DNA of 21,947 nucleotides. It comes from Paraclostridium ghonii. GTDB taxonomy: Bacteria; Bacillota; Clostridia; Peptostreptococcales; Peptostreptococcaceae. The notes under the pieces were generated by a model, which worked only from the letters and a program-made list of their open reading frames with translations, searched no databases and was not told the DNA's origin. Below, in pieces: positions 6,964 through 16,215 of the stretch. The stretch covers positions 1-21,947 of the forward strand of contig NZ_JAKEDR010000044.1 in assembly GCF_023653455.1 (NCBI RefSeq). Reading direction: 5' to 3'. The position numbers were made by a program, and so were the translations under genes. Numbering within the stretch: the first letter of the stretch is position 1; each line of letters opens with the position of its first letter.

Positions 6964-7719
6964 ATGACAGATATAAATATTAAGATAGATAAAACTGTTG
7001 ATTGGTTAAGAGAAAAAGTTAAAGAATCAAATACTAAAGGATTAATAGTGGGAGTATCTGGAGGAATAGATTCTGCAGTAGTTGCTTATCTGATAAAGAA
7101 AGCTTTTCCAAATGATTCGATGGGTGTGATTATGAGTATAAAGAGCAATCCTCAAGATAGATTAGATGCTATTAAAGTAATTGATGGTTGCGAAATAAAC
7201 TATTTAGATTTAGATTTAACAGATGAACAAGTTGGAATATACAATAAAGTTACGCAAGGTTTAAAAGATAAAGGATTATATAAAGAAAATAATGATAGAA
7301 TGAGTGATGCTAATTTAAGAGCTAGAATAAGAATGAGTACTGTATATACAGTTGCAAATAATTTAGGATATTTAGTTGTAGGAACTGATAATGCAGCAGA
7401 AATTCACACTGGATATTTCACTAAGTATGGTGATGGGGGTGTTGATTTAGTTCCCCTTGCAAATTTAACAAAAAGAGAAGTTTATGAATGGGCTAAAACT
7501 TTAGGAGTTCATGAAGATATCATAAATAAATCTCCATCAGCAGGGCTTTGGGAAGGACAAACTGATGAGAATGAAATGGGTACAACATACGATATGATAG
7601 ATGCTATTGTACAAGGGCAAACAGAAAAAGTTCCTCAAAAAGATCAAGAAATAATAGATAGGCTTCATAGAATTAGCGAGCATAAAAGACATACTGCAAC
7701 AGCGCCACCTAAGTTCTAA
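6964..7719 (+). CDS. nadE: NH3-dependent NAD+ synthetase
   Basis: NadE converts nicotinic acid adenine dinucleotide to NAD+ using ATP and ammonia, the last step of NAD synthesis. The 251-residue length matches the short ammonia-dependent form, without the N-terminal glutaminase domain of the glutamine-using form. The ATP pyrophosphatase P-loop SGGIDS is at 32-37. Further family signatures are RARIRMSTVYTVAN, the segment VGTDNAAE, and SPSAGLWEGQTDE near the C terminus. A strong TAAGGAGG is placed 7 bases before the ATG. It stands alone between a divergent TauE pair and the YebC-family gene 123 bases downstream. Confidence 0.97.
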   Translation: MTDINIKIDKTVDWLREKVKESNTKGLIVGVSGGIDSAVVAYLIKKAFPNDSMGVIMSIKSNPQDRLDAIKVIDGCEINYLDLDLTDEQVGIYNKVTQGLKDKGLYKENNDRMSDANLRARIRMSTVYTVANNLGYLVVGTDNAAEIHTGYFTKYGDGGVDLVPLANLTKREVYEWAKTLGVHEDIINKSPSAGLWEGQTDENEMGTTYDMIDAIVQGQTEKVPQKDQEIIDRLHRISEHKRHTATAPPKF

Positions 7720-7842
7720 TTTACTAAATTAAGGTTTTATGCTAAAATTACGGTGTGTATATAGTATGACTTATTAAAATTTTATATTTATATAAAATAT
7801 AAGAATAACGCAATTTTAATTTACATAGCAAGGAGTGTAATT

Positions 7843-8565
7843 ATGGGACGTATAGGAAACATAATCAATAAAAAAGGTAAACAAGATGCTAAGAGAGCGA
7901 AAATATTTACAAAACATGCAAGAGCTATAGCAGTTGCAGCTAAAGAAGGTGGAGCAAACCCAGAATACAATGCAACACTAAAAGCGGCAATAGATAAAGC
8001 TAAAGCAGATAATATGCCAAATGATAACATAGATAGAGCTGTAGCTAAAGGTGCTGGTGGTGGAGCCAATGAAAACTTTGAAACAATAGTTTATGAAGGC
8101 TATGGACCAGGGGGTGTTGCAGTAATAGTAGAAACTTTAACTGACAACAAAAATAGAACAGCAGGAAATGTTAGATATTACTTTGATAAAAACGGTGGGA
8201 ACTTAGGAACTAGCGGTTGTGTTTCATTTATGTTTGATAGAAAAGGTCAAATATTAATAGAAGCAAATGATGAAGTATCTGAAGAAGAATTGATGGATAT
8301 AGCATTAGAAGCTGGAGCTGAAGATTTAATAGTTGAAGAAGATGGATTTGAAGTAGTAACTTCTCCAGAAGACTTCGAAGCTGTAAGAGGTGAATTAGAA
8401 GCTAAAGGATATAGTTTCATATCAGCAGAAGTTAAATTATTACCACAAACTACTACTAAATTAACAGAAGAAGAACAATTAAAGTTTATGAATAGATTAG
8501 TAGACATGCTAGAAGACGATGATGACGTTCAATCTATAGCTCATAACTGGGAAATAGAGGAATAA
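7843..8565 (+). CDS. YebC/PmpR (TACO1) family protein
   Basis: A 240-residue cytoplasmic protein with all features of the YebC family: the N-terminal [10 protein letters not shown] and [11 protein letters not shown], an alanine-lysine-rich helical region, [12 protein letters not shown] (about 59-70), and [14 protein letters not shown]. The acidic C terminus is normal. Members have been described both as DNA-binding regulators (PmpR) and, more recently, as ribosome-associated factors that help translate proline-rich stretches; sequence alone does not separate these roles. AAGGAGTG precedes the ATG. The 123-base gap after nadE holds an AT-only hairpin (7779-7798) and no obvious terminator. Confidence 0.95.
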   Translation: MGRIGNIINKKGKQDAKRAKIFTKHARAIAVAAKEGGANPEYNATLKAAIDKAKADNMPNDNIDRAVAKGAGGGANENFETIVYEGYGPGGVAVIVETLTDNKNRTAGNVRYYFDKNGGNLGTSGCVSFMFDRKGQILIEANDEVSEEELMDIALEAGAEDLIVEEDGFEVVTSPEDFEAVRGELEAKGYSFISAEVKLLPQTTTKLTEEEQLKFMNRLVDMLEDDDDVQSIAHNWEIEE

Positions 8566-8568
8566 AAA

Positions 8569-8600
8569 AAGGAGATATTTATATCTCCTTCTTTTATTTT
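8569..8600. terminator. Bidirectional intrinsic terminator
   Basis: A stem formed by AAGGAGATAT and ATATCTCCTT (8569-8578 with 8581-8590) lies between two convergent genes. It is followed by CTTTTATTTTTT on the plus strand and by a run of seven T on the minus strand, so it can serve both the YebC-family gene and the DUF1540 gene. Confidence 0.85.
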
Positions 8601-8920
8601 TTACATTTAAAACTATAACAACTTGTTTCTGAATAAAGATTAGGTCTACCTGTATCTTTAGAAACATCTATAGTCTCTAAAGTACATAGATTATTAGAGT
8701 TGTAAGAACAAGTATCTACCTTACAGCAAAGACAAGAACAAGGTCCATTATCATTAGTATTGTTAGTTAAATTGCTATAGACTGAACATTCTAAAAATGA
8801 TGCACATGCTGTGTGTTCTTTTGTTTGGGCGCTACTTCCTTGAATATTAACTCTATCTGAATAGCACAATCCTTTACTATTGTGAGAACAGTTGTTAACA
8901 CTACATTTAATTTTATCCAT
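8594..8920 (-). CDS. Protein with two DUF1540 domains
   Basis: A 108-residue soluble protein with 13 cysteines built from two copies of the DUF1540 pattern. Copy 1 is C6-x4-C11-x7-C19-x19-C39, and copy 2 is C66-x4-C71-x7-C79-x21-C101. Between them is a low-complexity asparagine/threonine stretch and the cluster CSCLCC. DUF1540 proteins are common in spore-forming Clostridia and probably bind metal through the cysteines; their role is unknown. The start at 8920 is chosen because a perfect AGGAGG lies 7 bases upstream; an in-frame upstream ATG at 8962 would read through that site. The gene ends beside the shared terminator. Confidence 0.88.
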   Translation of the reverse strand: MDKIKCSVNNCSHNSKGLCYSDRVNIQGSSAQTKEHTACASFLECSVYSNLTNNTNDNGPCSCLCCKVDTCSYNSNNLCTLETIDVSKDTGRPNLYSETSCYSFKCKK

Positions 8921-8937
8921 AATAAATCCTCCTAAAA

Positions 8938-9005
8938 TAATCTTTATTAAAATTATCTCCAAAAGGATTTATAGATATACTTTGTAAAATAATCCTTAAA
9001 GATTA
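8938..9005. other. Structured gap between two minus-strand genes
   Basis: TAATCTTTA (8938-8946) pairs perfectly with TAAAGATTA (8997-9005), enclosing a second pair AAGGATT (8963-8969) with AATCCTT (8991-8997). On the minus strand the inner stem ends in TTTT, so it may be a weak terminator for the gene at 9018-9335. The outer stem may form a cruciform or a protein-binding site next to the DUF1540 promoter region. Pairing is by eye. Confidence 0.35.
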
Positions 9006-9017
9006 TACTTACAAATA

Positions 9018-9335
9018 TTAATTATTTGAAGAGAATAATTTATTGAAATTTGATAGACTCATCAATACCTTTGAAATTAAAACTGAACTTTCAGGATAAT
9101 TTTTTAATTGAGGATTTAGCTCATACAAACCAGATTCAAAGCTTTTAAAGTCAAAATTATAACCATTATCTAAAAAATATTCAAAATTAGATACATACTT
9201 TTTAATTGATAAATAATCATATAAAGATAATTCTGCAAATACAGTTGCTTTGTGAGAAGGATGTTTTAAAAGTAAAATTTGTTGTTTAAATTCAATGAAA
9301 TCAAGTCTTGATGTTAAATCATTATCTATATTCAA
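9018..9335 (-). CDS. Hypothetical protein, 105 residues
   Basis: I do not recognise this protein. It is soluble, mostly helical in appearance, and rich in phenylalanine, tyrosine, leucine and asparagine; it has no cysteines, no signal peptide and no obvious motif. A TTG at 9335 is the best start because GGAGGTG lies 6 bases upstream; another in-frame TTG at 9350 overlaps that site and is less likely. The strong ribosome binding site and codon use like its neighbours support a real gene despite the rare start. It is divergent from the BofC-like gene across a 170-base gap and upstream of the DUF1540 gene on the same strand, but the structured gap between the two argues against one simple operon. 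Confidence 0.65.
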   Translation of the reverse strand: MNIDNDLTSRLDFIEFKQQILLLKHPSHKATVFAELSLYDYLSIKKYVSNFEYFLDNGYNFDFKSFESGLYELNPQLKNYPESSVLISKVLMSLSNFNKLFSSNN

Positions 9336-9419
9336 AATAATCACCTCCAATTAAAAATTATATTTATAAAGTATAATATGAAAAAATATAAATAAATGGG
9401 ACTGTTGATAAAAAAATAT

Positions 9420-9448
9420 TTGAAAAAAATTAAGATAATAAATATATA
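9420..9448 (+). promoter_or_regulatory. Possible promoter for the BofC-like gene
   Basis: TTGAAA (9420-9425) and TATATA (9443-9448) are 17 bases apart, giving a start near 9455 and a leader of about 50 bases. The whole divergent gap (9336-9505) is extremely AT-rich, so chance matches are likely. No clear sporulation sigma-factor consensus was recognised. Confidence 0.3.
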
Positions 9449-9505
9449 AAATGTATAAAAATTAAATAATTGGAAAAAATATCCGATATAAGGAGGTTGT
9501 TTTTA

Positions 9506-10105
9506 ATGTTCGAAAAGAAAAAAGAATTTCCTTGGCGAATACCAATTGTTATAATTTTAGGCATAGTAGTTCTCGCTGGAGGGATTTATGTAGGATTTAA
9601 ATCAACAGATAAAAATATTTCTAAAAAAGGTAATTTAGAGCAAAAAAAAGAAGAAACGTCAGCTAAAGAAACTTTCAAATTAAGCGAAGATTGTGAAATT
9701 TGGGTAGAAAAAACACTTGAAGATGGCAAACCTAGCAAAGAAGCTCCAACTATGATAGGAACTATACCAAAAGATTTAGTTGGAAAATCAAAAGATGAAA
9801 TAACTAAGTATCTATCAACTAAATATCCTAATAAAAGTATAAAAAAACTCGATACATATGAAATAACATTACAAGAAAATGAAATATTTAATGATGTTAG
9901 CAAAGCTAATCAATTTGCTATTATTGACAATAAAGGTGTGTTAAACGTTTATAAGTATAATGAAAAAGGTAACAGAGAACTTGTAGAAAATACAGAGATT
10001 GAAACGGAATCGCTACCTAAAAAAGTTCAAGAAGAAGTAAAATCTGGAATATTTGCAAAATCACAAGAAGAAATTTATTCAAAACTTGAAGACTTTGGAA
10101 GTTAA
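9506..10105 (+). CDS. Membrane-anchored BofC C-terminal domain-like protein
   Basis: A 199-residue protein with a charged N terminus, one membrane anchor (about 10-30) and an extracytoplasmic lysine/glutamate-rich domain. The C-terminal portion (about 135-199) resembles the BofC C-terminal domain: a short beta segment 'FAIIDNKGVLNVYKY', then an acidic spacer, 'LPKKVQEEVKSGIFAKSQEE' and a final short helix. In Bacillus subtilis BofC lies just before ruvAB and restrains the SpoIVB protease in the sigma-K checkpoint. The same position before the ruv genes here supports the assignment. AAGGAGG fixes the start at 9506; the in-frame ATG at 9470 lacks a site. Role in this organism is inference, because the sigma-K checkpoint differs in many Clostridia. 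Confidence 0.65.
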   Translation: MFEKKKEFPWRIPIVIILGIVVLAGGIYVGFKSTDKNISKKGNLEQKKEETSAKETFKLSEDCEIWVEKTLEDGKPSKEAPTMIGTIPKDLVGKSKDEITKYLSTKYPNKSIKKLDTYEITLQENEIFNDVSKANQFAIIDNKGVLNVYKYNEKGNRELVENTEIETESLPKKVQEEVKSGIFAKSQEEIYSKLEDFGS

Positions 10106-10127
10106 AATCAAAGATAAATTAATAACT

Positions 10128-10173
10128 AAACTATAAAGAGATGAAAGGGAAACTTTTCATCTCTTTATAGTTT
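10128..10173 (+). terminator. Long stem terminator after the BofC-like gene
   Basis: A perfect 19-base-pair inverted repeat (10128-10146 with 10155-10173) with an 8-base loop lies 22 bases after the stop codon. There is no clean T run after it, but the stem itself ends in TTTATAGTTT. It separates the BofC-like gene from the ruv operon. Confidence 0.75.
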
Positions 10174-10204
10174 ATAGCTAAATATGTTATTATATATTAA
10201 TATA

Positions 10205-10216
10205 GAACGTAAGTTT
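10205..10216. promoter_or_regulatory. Probable LexA (SOS) operator upstream of ruvC
   Basis: GAACGTAAGTTT fits the firmicute LexA site GAAC-N4-GTTC with one change in the last base; as I recall, GAAC-N4-GTTT is the form reported for Clostridioides difficile. It begins 34 bases before the ruvC ATG and 6 bases after a candidate -10 box TATATT (10193-10198, with TTTATA at 10171-10176 as -35, 16 bases apart). Bound LexA would therefore cover the transcription start. The ruv genes are classic SOS targets. Confidence 0.7.
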
Positions 10217-10238
10217 CATAAAGGAGTTATTTAAAAAT

Positions 10239-10748
10239 ATGATTATTTTAGGTATAGACCCAGGAATTGCTATTGTTGGTTATGGAATTATAGAATATAA
10301 GAATAATAAATTTAGAGTTATTGACTATGGAGCGGTAACTACACCAGCACATATGGATATATTAAGAAGGTTAGAACTTGTTTATAAAGGAATAGATACG
10401 CTTATAAAAAACTATAATATAGATGAAGTTGGAATTGAGGAACTATTCTTTAATAAAAATGTAAAAACAGCGATAACAGTTGCACAAGCGAGAGGAGTTA
10501 CTATGCTTGCATGTGCTCATAACAATATACCTGTATATGAATATACACCTCTTCAAGTTAAACAAGGGGTAGTTGGTTACGGTAGGGCTCAAAAGGCTCA
10601 GGTTCAACAAATGGTTAAATCATTTTTAAACTTAAAATCGGTACCAAAACCAGATGATGTAGCAGATGCATTAGCAGTTGGAATATGTCATTGTCATTCA
10701 AATAAATTAGAAAAAACATTAAAGAATATAGGGGGGCAATATGTATAG
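10239..10748 (+). CDS. ruvC: Holliday-junction resolvase RuvC
   Basis: RuvC cuts Holliday junctions symmetrically to finish recombination and repair. The 169-residue length is normal. The four acidic catalytic residues expected for the RNase H-like fold are visible: D7 in GIDPG, E67 in IEELFF, and D140 and D143 in DDVADALA. The segment AQARGV (82-87) and the YTPLQVKQGVVGYGRA stretch are further signatures. The ATG has AAAGGAG upstream. It is the first gene of a ruvC-ruvA-ruvB cluster behind a probable LexA operator, and its last eight bases overlap the start of ruvA. Presence of RuvC fits Clostridia, in contrast to Bacilli, which use RecU. Confidence 0.97.
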   Translation: MIILGIDPGIAIVGYGIIEYKNNKFRVIDYGAVTTPAHMDILRRLELVYKGIDTLIKNYNIDEVGIEELFFNKNVKTAITVAQARGVTMLACAHNNIPVYEYTPLQVKQGVVGYGRAQKAQVQQMVKSFLNLKSVPKPDDVADALAVGICHCHSNKLEKTLKNIGGQYV

Positions 10749-11343
10749 TTATATAAAAGGGCACATAGAAGAAATAAATTTAGATAGTTTAGTAATAGAA
10801 GCAAGTAGTATTGGTTATAAAGTAAATGTTTCTTCAAATACACTAGCAGACGTTAAATTAGGAAAAGAGTATAAAATACATACTAAGTTAATAGTTAGAG
10901 AAGATGATATGAGTTTATGTGGATTTTCAACAAAAGAAGAACTTAAAATGTTTGAATTATTAAACTCAGTATCTAAAATTGGGCCTAAGGTAGCTTTAGG
11001 AATTTTATCATTTGCTACACCGAAACAAATAGGAGCATATATAGTTAGTGAAGATGTGGTTAAAATGTCAAAAGCACCAGGGGTTGGGAAAAAAACTGCG
11101 GAAAGAATTATATTAGAATTAAAAGATAAGATTGACAAAAATAATATAGAATTTGAACCAACACTTCTTAGTCAAAGTCCAATATCTATATCTCAAGATG
11201 AAGCAGTAGACGCGCTTATTGCACTAGGATATTCTTCTCAAGAATCTAAAGAAGCGGTACAGAAGTTTAAAAAAGATGGTATGAATACAGAGGATATAAT
11301 AAAAAAATCATTAAGTTATATTATGAGCAAATCTCTTAGATAG
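10741..11343 (+). CDS. ruvA: Holliday-junction branch migration protein RuvA
   Basis: RuvA binds four-way junctions and loads the RuvB motor. The 200-residue protein shows the usual three domains: an N-terminal OB-fold (1-62, starting MYSYIKGHIEE), tandem helix-hairpin-helix motifs (about 70-130, with SKIGPKVALGIL and APGVGKKTAERIILELKDK), and a C-terminal RuvB-interacting three-helix domain (about 150-200, with AVDALIALGYSSQEA-like sequence). A run of G (10731-10736) inside ruvC is its ribosome binding site, so translation is coupled to ruvC. It ends 15 bases before ruvB. Confidence 0.97.
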   Translation: MYSYIKGHIEEINLDSLVIEASSIGYKVNVSSNTLADVKLGKEYKIHTKLIVREDDMSLCGFSTKEELKMFELLNSVSKIGPKVALGILSFATPKQIGAYIVSEDVVKMSKAPGVGKKTAERIILELKDKIDKNNIEFEPTLLSQSPISISQDEAVDALIALGYSSQESKEAVQKFKKDGMNTEDIIKKSLSYIMSKSLR

Positions 11344-11358
11344 AGGGGGAATTAAAGT

Positions 11359-12372
11359 ATGTTTGAAGATGAAAATAGAATAATAACATCAACTATGCAA
11401 AATGAAGATGTAGATATAGAAAGTAATCTAAGACCAAAAAGTTTGGATGATTATTTAGGGCAAGGTAAGGCAAAAGAGTTGTTAAAGATATTTATAGAGG
11501 CAGCAAAAGCTAGAAATGAACAACTAGACCATGTTTTACTGTATGGGCCACCGGGTCTTGGAAAAACAACACTTGCATCTATAATAGCTAGTGAAATGGG
11601 TGTTAACCTTAGAATAACTTCAGGGCCTGCAATAGAGAGAGCTGGTGATTTAGCCGCAATACTTACTAACCTAAATGAGAATGACGTTTTGTTTATAGAT
11701 GAGGTTCATAGAATAAGTAGAACAGTTGAAGAAGTTTTATATTCGGCGATGGAAGATTATTGTTTAGATATAATTATAGGAAAAGGACCATCGGCAAGAA
11801 GTATAAGACTTGATCTCCCGAAATTTACATTAATTGGAGCTACGACAAAAGCAGGTATGCTTACAAACCCATTAAGAGATAGATTTGGGGTTATATGTAA
11901 ACTAGATTATTATACAGTTGAAGAATTAGCACAAATTGTAATTAGATCATCAAGTATTTTAGGTGCGGAAATTCAAATAGGAGGAGCTACAGAGATAGCA
12001 AGAAGATCTAGAGGAACTCCAAGGATAGCAAATAGGCTATTAAAAAGAGTTAGAGACTATGCACAAGTTAGAGCAGATGGAAATATAACAGATGAAGTTG
12101 CAAATGATGCATTAGAATTATTAGGTGTAGATAGACTAGGGCTTGATTATGTAGATGAAAAGTTATTATGTACAATAATTGAAAAATTTAAAGGTGGACC
12201 TGTAGGGTTAGATACACTGGCAGCATCTATAGGTGAAGATAGAAACACTATAGAAGATGTTTATGAACCATACTTACTTCAGTTAGGATTTATAAATCGA
12301 GGGCCTAGAGGAAGAATAGCAATGCCATTAGCATATGAACACTTAAAACTACCTTATACAAAAGAAAAATAG
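11359..12372 (+). CDS. ruvB: Holliday-junction branch migration helicase RuvB
   Basis: RuvB is the hexameric AAA+ motor that drives branch migration with RuvA. The 337-residue length is standard. Seen are the N-terminal [11 protein letters not shown], Walker [10 protein letters not shown] (63-71), Walker B with D114-E115 in FIDEVHR, the sensor region LIGATTKAG, and arginine-containing segments typical of the family. The C-terminal winged helix ends with [12 protein letters not shown]. The ribosome binding site is GAGGGGGA. It is translated right behind ruvA. The next gene, queA, follows after 103 bases that contain an AT-only inverted repeat ending in a run of eight T (about 12400-12432), perhaps a weak attenuator. 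Confidence 0.98.
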   Translation: MFEDENRIITSTMQNEDVDIESNLRPKSLDDYLGQGKAKELLKIFIEAAKARNEQLDHVLLYGPPGLGKTTLASIIASEMGVNLRITSGPAIERAGDLAAILTNLNENDVLFIDEVHRISRTVEEVLYSAMEDYCLDIIIGKGPSARSIRLDLPKFTLIGATTKAGMLTNPLRDRFGVICKLDYYTVEELAQIVIRSSSILGAEIQIGGATEIARRSRGTPRIANRLLKRVRDYAQVRADGNITDEVANDALELLGVDRLGLDYVDEKLLCTIIEKFKGGPVGLDTLAASIGEDRNTIEDVYEPYLLQLGFINRGPRGRIAMPLAYEHLKLPYTKEK

Positions 12373-12475
12373 TATAATTAGTTTATAGTAAATTTAATAA
12401 TATTATTAATATAGAAAAATATTATTTTTTTTGTTATGATGTAATTTGTACTAAAATATAGAAAGGACGTTTAAA

Positions 12476-13501
12476 TTGAAGACTAGTGATTTTTACTTTG
12501 ACCTACCAGAAGAATTAATAGCTCAAACACCTTTACAAGATAGATCGAATTCTAGACTTATGGTTTTAGATAGAGAAACAGGTGAAGTTGAGCACAAAAT
12601 ATTTAAGAATGTTATAGATTATTTAAATCCAGGAGACTGTTTAGTATTAAATAATACCAGAGTTATACCAGCTAGACTTATAGGTGAGAAAGTTGATACT
12701 GGTGGAAAAATAGAATTCCTTTTACTAAAAAGAACAGAAAAAGATGTATGGCAAGCATTAGTAAAGCCAGGAAAAAGAGCAAAAATAGGAACTAAGTTTT
12801 CTTTTGGAAATGGAAAACTTATAGGAGAGGTTGTAGCCCTTGCAGAAGAAGGTTCTAGATTAGTTAAATTTTACTATGAAGGAATATTTGAAGAAGTTTT
12901 AGATGAACTAGGAAATATGCCACTACCTCCATATATAACGAAGAGATTAGAAGAAAGAGAAAGGTATCAAACTGTTTATTCAAAACATAATGGATCAGCA
13001 GCAGCTCCTACAGCAGGGCTTCATTTTACAAATGAGCTACTTGAAAGTATAAAAGAAAAAGGCATAGATATAGCTTTTGTAACATTACACGTAGGGCTTG
13101 GAACTTTTAGACCAGTGAAAGTAGATGATGTATTAGCACATGAAATGCACTCTGAATATTATATGGTAGATAAAGAAGCGGCTGAGAAAATAAACAAAGC
13201 TAAGAGAAGTGGAAATAAAGTTATATGTGTTGGAACTACTAGTTGTAGAACTGTAGAATCAGCAAGTAATGAAAGTGGAGAAATAATGGAGTCTAGTGGG
13301 TGGACTAACATCTTTATATATCCAGGCTATAAGTTTAAGATTGTAGATAGATTAATAACTAATTTTCATTTGCCAGAATCAACTTTAATAATGTTAGTAA
13401 GTGCATTAGTATCTAAAGAAGATGTTTTAAATGCATATAACATAGCAGTTAAGCAAAAATATAGATTCTTTAGTTTTGGAGATGCAATGATAATTAAATA
13501 G
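12476..13501 (+). CDS. queA: S-adenosylmethionine:tRNA ribosyltransferase-isomerase QueA
   Basis: QueA transfers the ribosyl part of S-adenosylmethionine to preQ1-modified tRNA, making epoxyqueuosine. The 341-residue length and the motifs [16 protein letters not shown] at the start, [20 protein letters not shown] and [16 protein letters not shown] sequence are diagnostic. The start codon is TTG at 12476, supported by GAAAGGACG upstream and by the fact that the family's N terminus begins exactly there. Together with tgt, two genes on, it forms the queuosine branch of this cluster. No preQ1 riboswitch was seen in the leader. Confidence 0.97.
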   Translation: MKTSDFYFDLPEELIAQTPLQDRSNSRLMVLDRETGEVEHKIFKNVIDYLNPGDCLVLNNTRVIPARLIGEKVDTGGKIEFLLLKRTEKDVWQALVKPGKRAKIGTKFSFGNGKLIGEVVALAEEGSRLVKFYYEGIFEEVLDELGNMPLPPYITKRLEERERYQTVYSKHNGSAAAPTAGLHFTNELLESIKEKGIDIAFVTLHVGLGTFRPVKVDDVLAHEMHSEYYMVDKEAAEKINKAKRSGNKVICVGTTSCRTVESASNESGEIMESSGWTNIFIYPGYKFKIVDRLITNFHLPESTLIMLVSALVSKEDVLNAYNIAVKQKYRFFSFGDAMIIK

Positions 13502-13520
13502 ATAACCAAGGAGGCATAAT

Positions 13521-15162
<1,642 letters not shown>

Positions 15163-15163
<1 letters not shown>

Positions 15164-15219
15164 TTGTTTAAAGTTATAATGATTATTATATAAAACTAAA
15201 TTGTAAAGTTTTAAACAAT
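15163..15219. repeat. Inverted repeat between tgt and yajC
   Basis: ATTGTTTAAA (15163-15172) is repeated in perfect inverse orientation at 15210-15219, with 37 AT-rich bases between that can fold further. It starts on the last base of the tgt stop codon and ends before the yajC ribosome binding site. It has no T run and so is not a typical terminator. It may be an RNA stability or processing element, or chance in AT-rich DNA. Confidence 0.35.
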
Positions 15220-15240
15220 ATATATAAAGGAGTGATATAT

Positions 15241-15513
15241 ATGTCACAAGCAGTAGCAGGAATAATTATGTGGGTTGTACTTTTAGTAGTTTTCTATTTC
15301 TTCTTAATAAGACCACAAAAGAAAAAAGACAAACAACTTAAATCAATGAGAGAAAATTTAAATGTAGGAGATAAAGTTGTTACAATAGGTGGTATAGTAG
15401 CTAATGTAGCTAAAGTTGAAGAAGATGTTGTTATATTAGAAGTAGGACCAAGTAGAACAAAAATGCCATTTGAAAAATGGGCTATAGCATCTATACAGTC
15501 AAAAGAAAAATAA
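15241..15513 (+). CDS. yajC: Preprotein translocase subunit YajC
   Basis: YajC is a small single-pass membrane protein that joins SecDF at the SecYEG translocon. The 90-residue protein has one N-terminal membrane segment (about 5-22) followed by RPQKKKDKQLKSMRENLNVGDKVVTIGGI, which is highly diagnostic. AAAGGAGTGAT sets the start at 15241; an in-frame GTG at 15232 lies inside that site. Its place after tgt is conserved across firmicutes. secD and secF, often the next genes in other Clostridia, are not found in the part of the locus visible here. Confidence 0.95.
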   Translation: MSQAVAGIIMWVVLLVVFYFFLIRPQKKKDKQLKSMRENLNVGDKVVTIGGIVANVAKVEEDVVILEVGPSRTKMPFEKWAIASIQSKEK

Positions 15514-15576
15514 AACATATTAGTAATTACAAAGCCTTTCCTTGAATATATTTTATATGAGAGGGGAGGTTTTTTT

Positions 15577-15939
15577 ATGGAAAAATCAAATAGCATATTC
15601 AAAGGATTGGGATATGCCTATATAATAACATTAATTTGTTTGCTAACTTACAATGGACTACTTACTTTTACTAGTATATCAGGGGAAAGTATAGCAATGG
15701 CAACTTCAATTATAACTACAGCTTCTGCTGCATTTGGTGGGTTTTATGCATCTAAAAAAATACAAGAAAAAGGTCTTTTATATGGTATATTAGTTGGACT
15801 ACTTTACATAGTGTGCTTAATGGTAGTTGTGTTTTTAGCTAAAGATTCTTTTGAATTTGAAATTACATCTATATATAAAGTATTGTTGACATCACTGGCT
15901 GGTGGGATAGGTGGAGTTTTAGGAGTAAACTTTAAATAA
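15577..15939 (+). CDS. TIGR04086 family membrane protein (YrzE-like)
   Basis: A 120-residue protein with four predicted membrane segments (about 10-30, 38-58, 68-88, 99-118) and little else. Size, layout, the glycine-rich 'AAFGGFYASKKIQEKG' loop and the final 'GGIGGVLG' fit the TIGR04086 family, named for its position beside SCIFF and tgt-yajC genes; the Bacillus counterpart is YrzE. Function is unknown. GGGGAGG precedes the ATG after a 63-base gap from yajC. A role in export of the SCIFF product has no direct support but the neighbourhood makes it worth testing. Confidence 0.8.
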   Translation: MEKSNSIFKGLGYAYIITLICLLTYNGLLTFTSISGESIAMATSIITTASAAFGGFYASKKIQEKGLLYGILVGLLYIVCLMVVVFLAKDSFEFEITSIYKVLLTSLAGGIGGVLGVNFK

Positions 15940-15940
15940 A

Positions 15941-15970
15941 TTTCCACTAATGTAAAATTTATGATATAAT
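15941..15970 (+). promoter_or_regulatory. Promoter of the SCIFF precursor gene
   Basis: TGATATAAT (15962-15970) is an extended -10 element, and TTTCCA (15941-15946) is an acceptable -35 box 18 bases upstream. Transcription would start near 15977, about 29 bases before the ATG. A separate promoter fits strong independent expression of the peptide. Confidence 0.5.
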
Positions 15971-16005
15971 CAATAAAGGTTTATATAGGATAGGAGGTAG
16001 TTTCA

Positions 16006-16149
16006 ATGGAAAAGAAGCATATAAAAACTTTATCTAAAGCTACTTTAAAAGAAAGTGCGGCAAAAGGTGGATGTGGAGAATGTCAAACATCTTGTCAATC
16101 TGCTTGTAAAACTTCTTGTACAGTTGCAAATCAAGAGTGTGAAAGATAA
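16006..16149 (+). CDS. scfA: Six-cysteine ranthipeptide precursor SCIFF
   Basis: A 47-residue peptide, too short for ordinary gene calls, preceded by TAGGAGG. It has a basic leader of about 22 residues (KKHIKTLSKATLKESAAKGG) and a core with six cysteines at 23, 26, 30, 34, 38 and 45, each followed by small or polar residues such as T, S, A and Q. This is the SCIFF (six cysteines in forty-five residues) family, nearly universal in Clostridia. In characterised members a radical SAM enzyme links cysteine sulfur to a non-alpha carbon of a nearby acceptor residue, giving thioether rings (ranthipeptide class). The dedicated maturase is encoded next. Physiological role is unsettled; signalling has been suggested for some solvent-forming Clostridia. 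Confidence 0.96.
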   Translation: MEKKHIKTLSKATLKESAAKGGCGECQTSCQSACKTSCTVANQECER

Positions 16150-16170
16150 TAAATATATTATTAAAAAAGA

Positions 16171-16198
16171 AAAAGCAGCTAAAGTAGCTGCTTTTTTT
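16171..16198 (+). terminator. Strong terminator between SCIFF precursor and maturase
   Basis: An 11-base-pair stem (AAAAGCAGCTA / TAGCTGCTTTT) with a 3-base loop runs into a tract of seven T. It lies 21 bases after the SCIFF stop codon and 93 bases before the maturase start. It should end most precursor transcripts and let only a fraction continue into the maturase. Confidence 0.9.
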
Positions 16199-16215
16199 GA
16201 GTAAAATTAAATTTA

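Noticed and set aside
7720..7842. AT hairpin at 7779-7798 as a terminator of nadE
   Set aside because: The stem is only A and T and is not followed by a T run on the plus strand, so it is not a convincing terminator.
12373..12475. preQ1 or other riboswitch upstream of queA
   Set aside because: The gap is almost pure A and T with no conserved aptamer bases; only a weak AT-only inverted repeat followed by T was seen.
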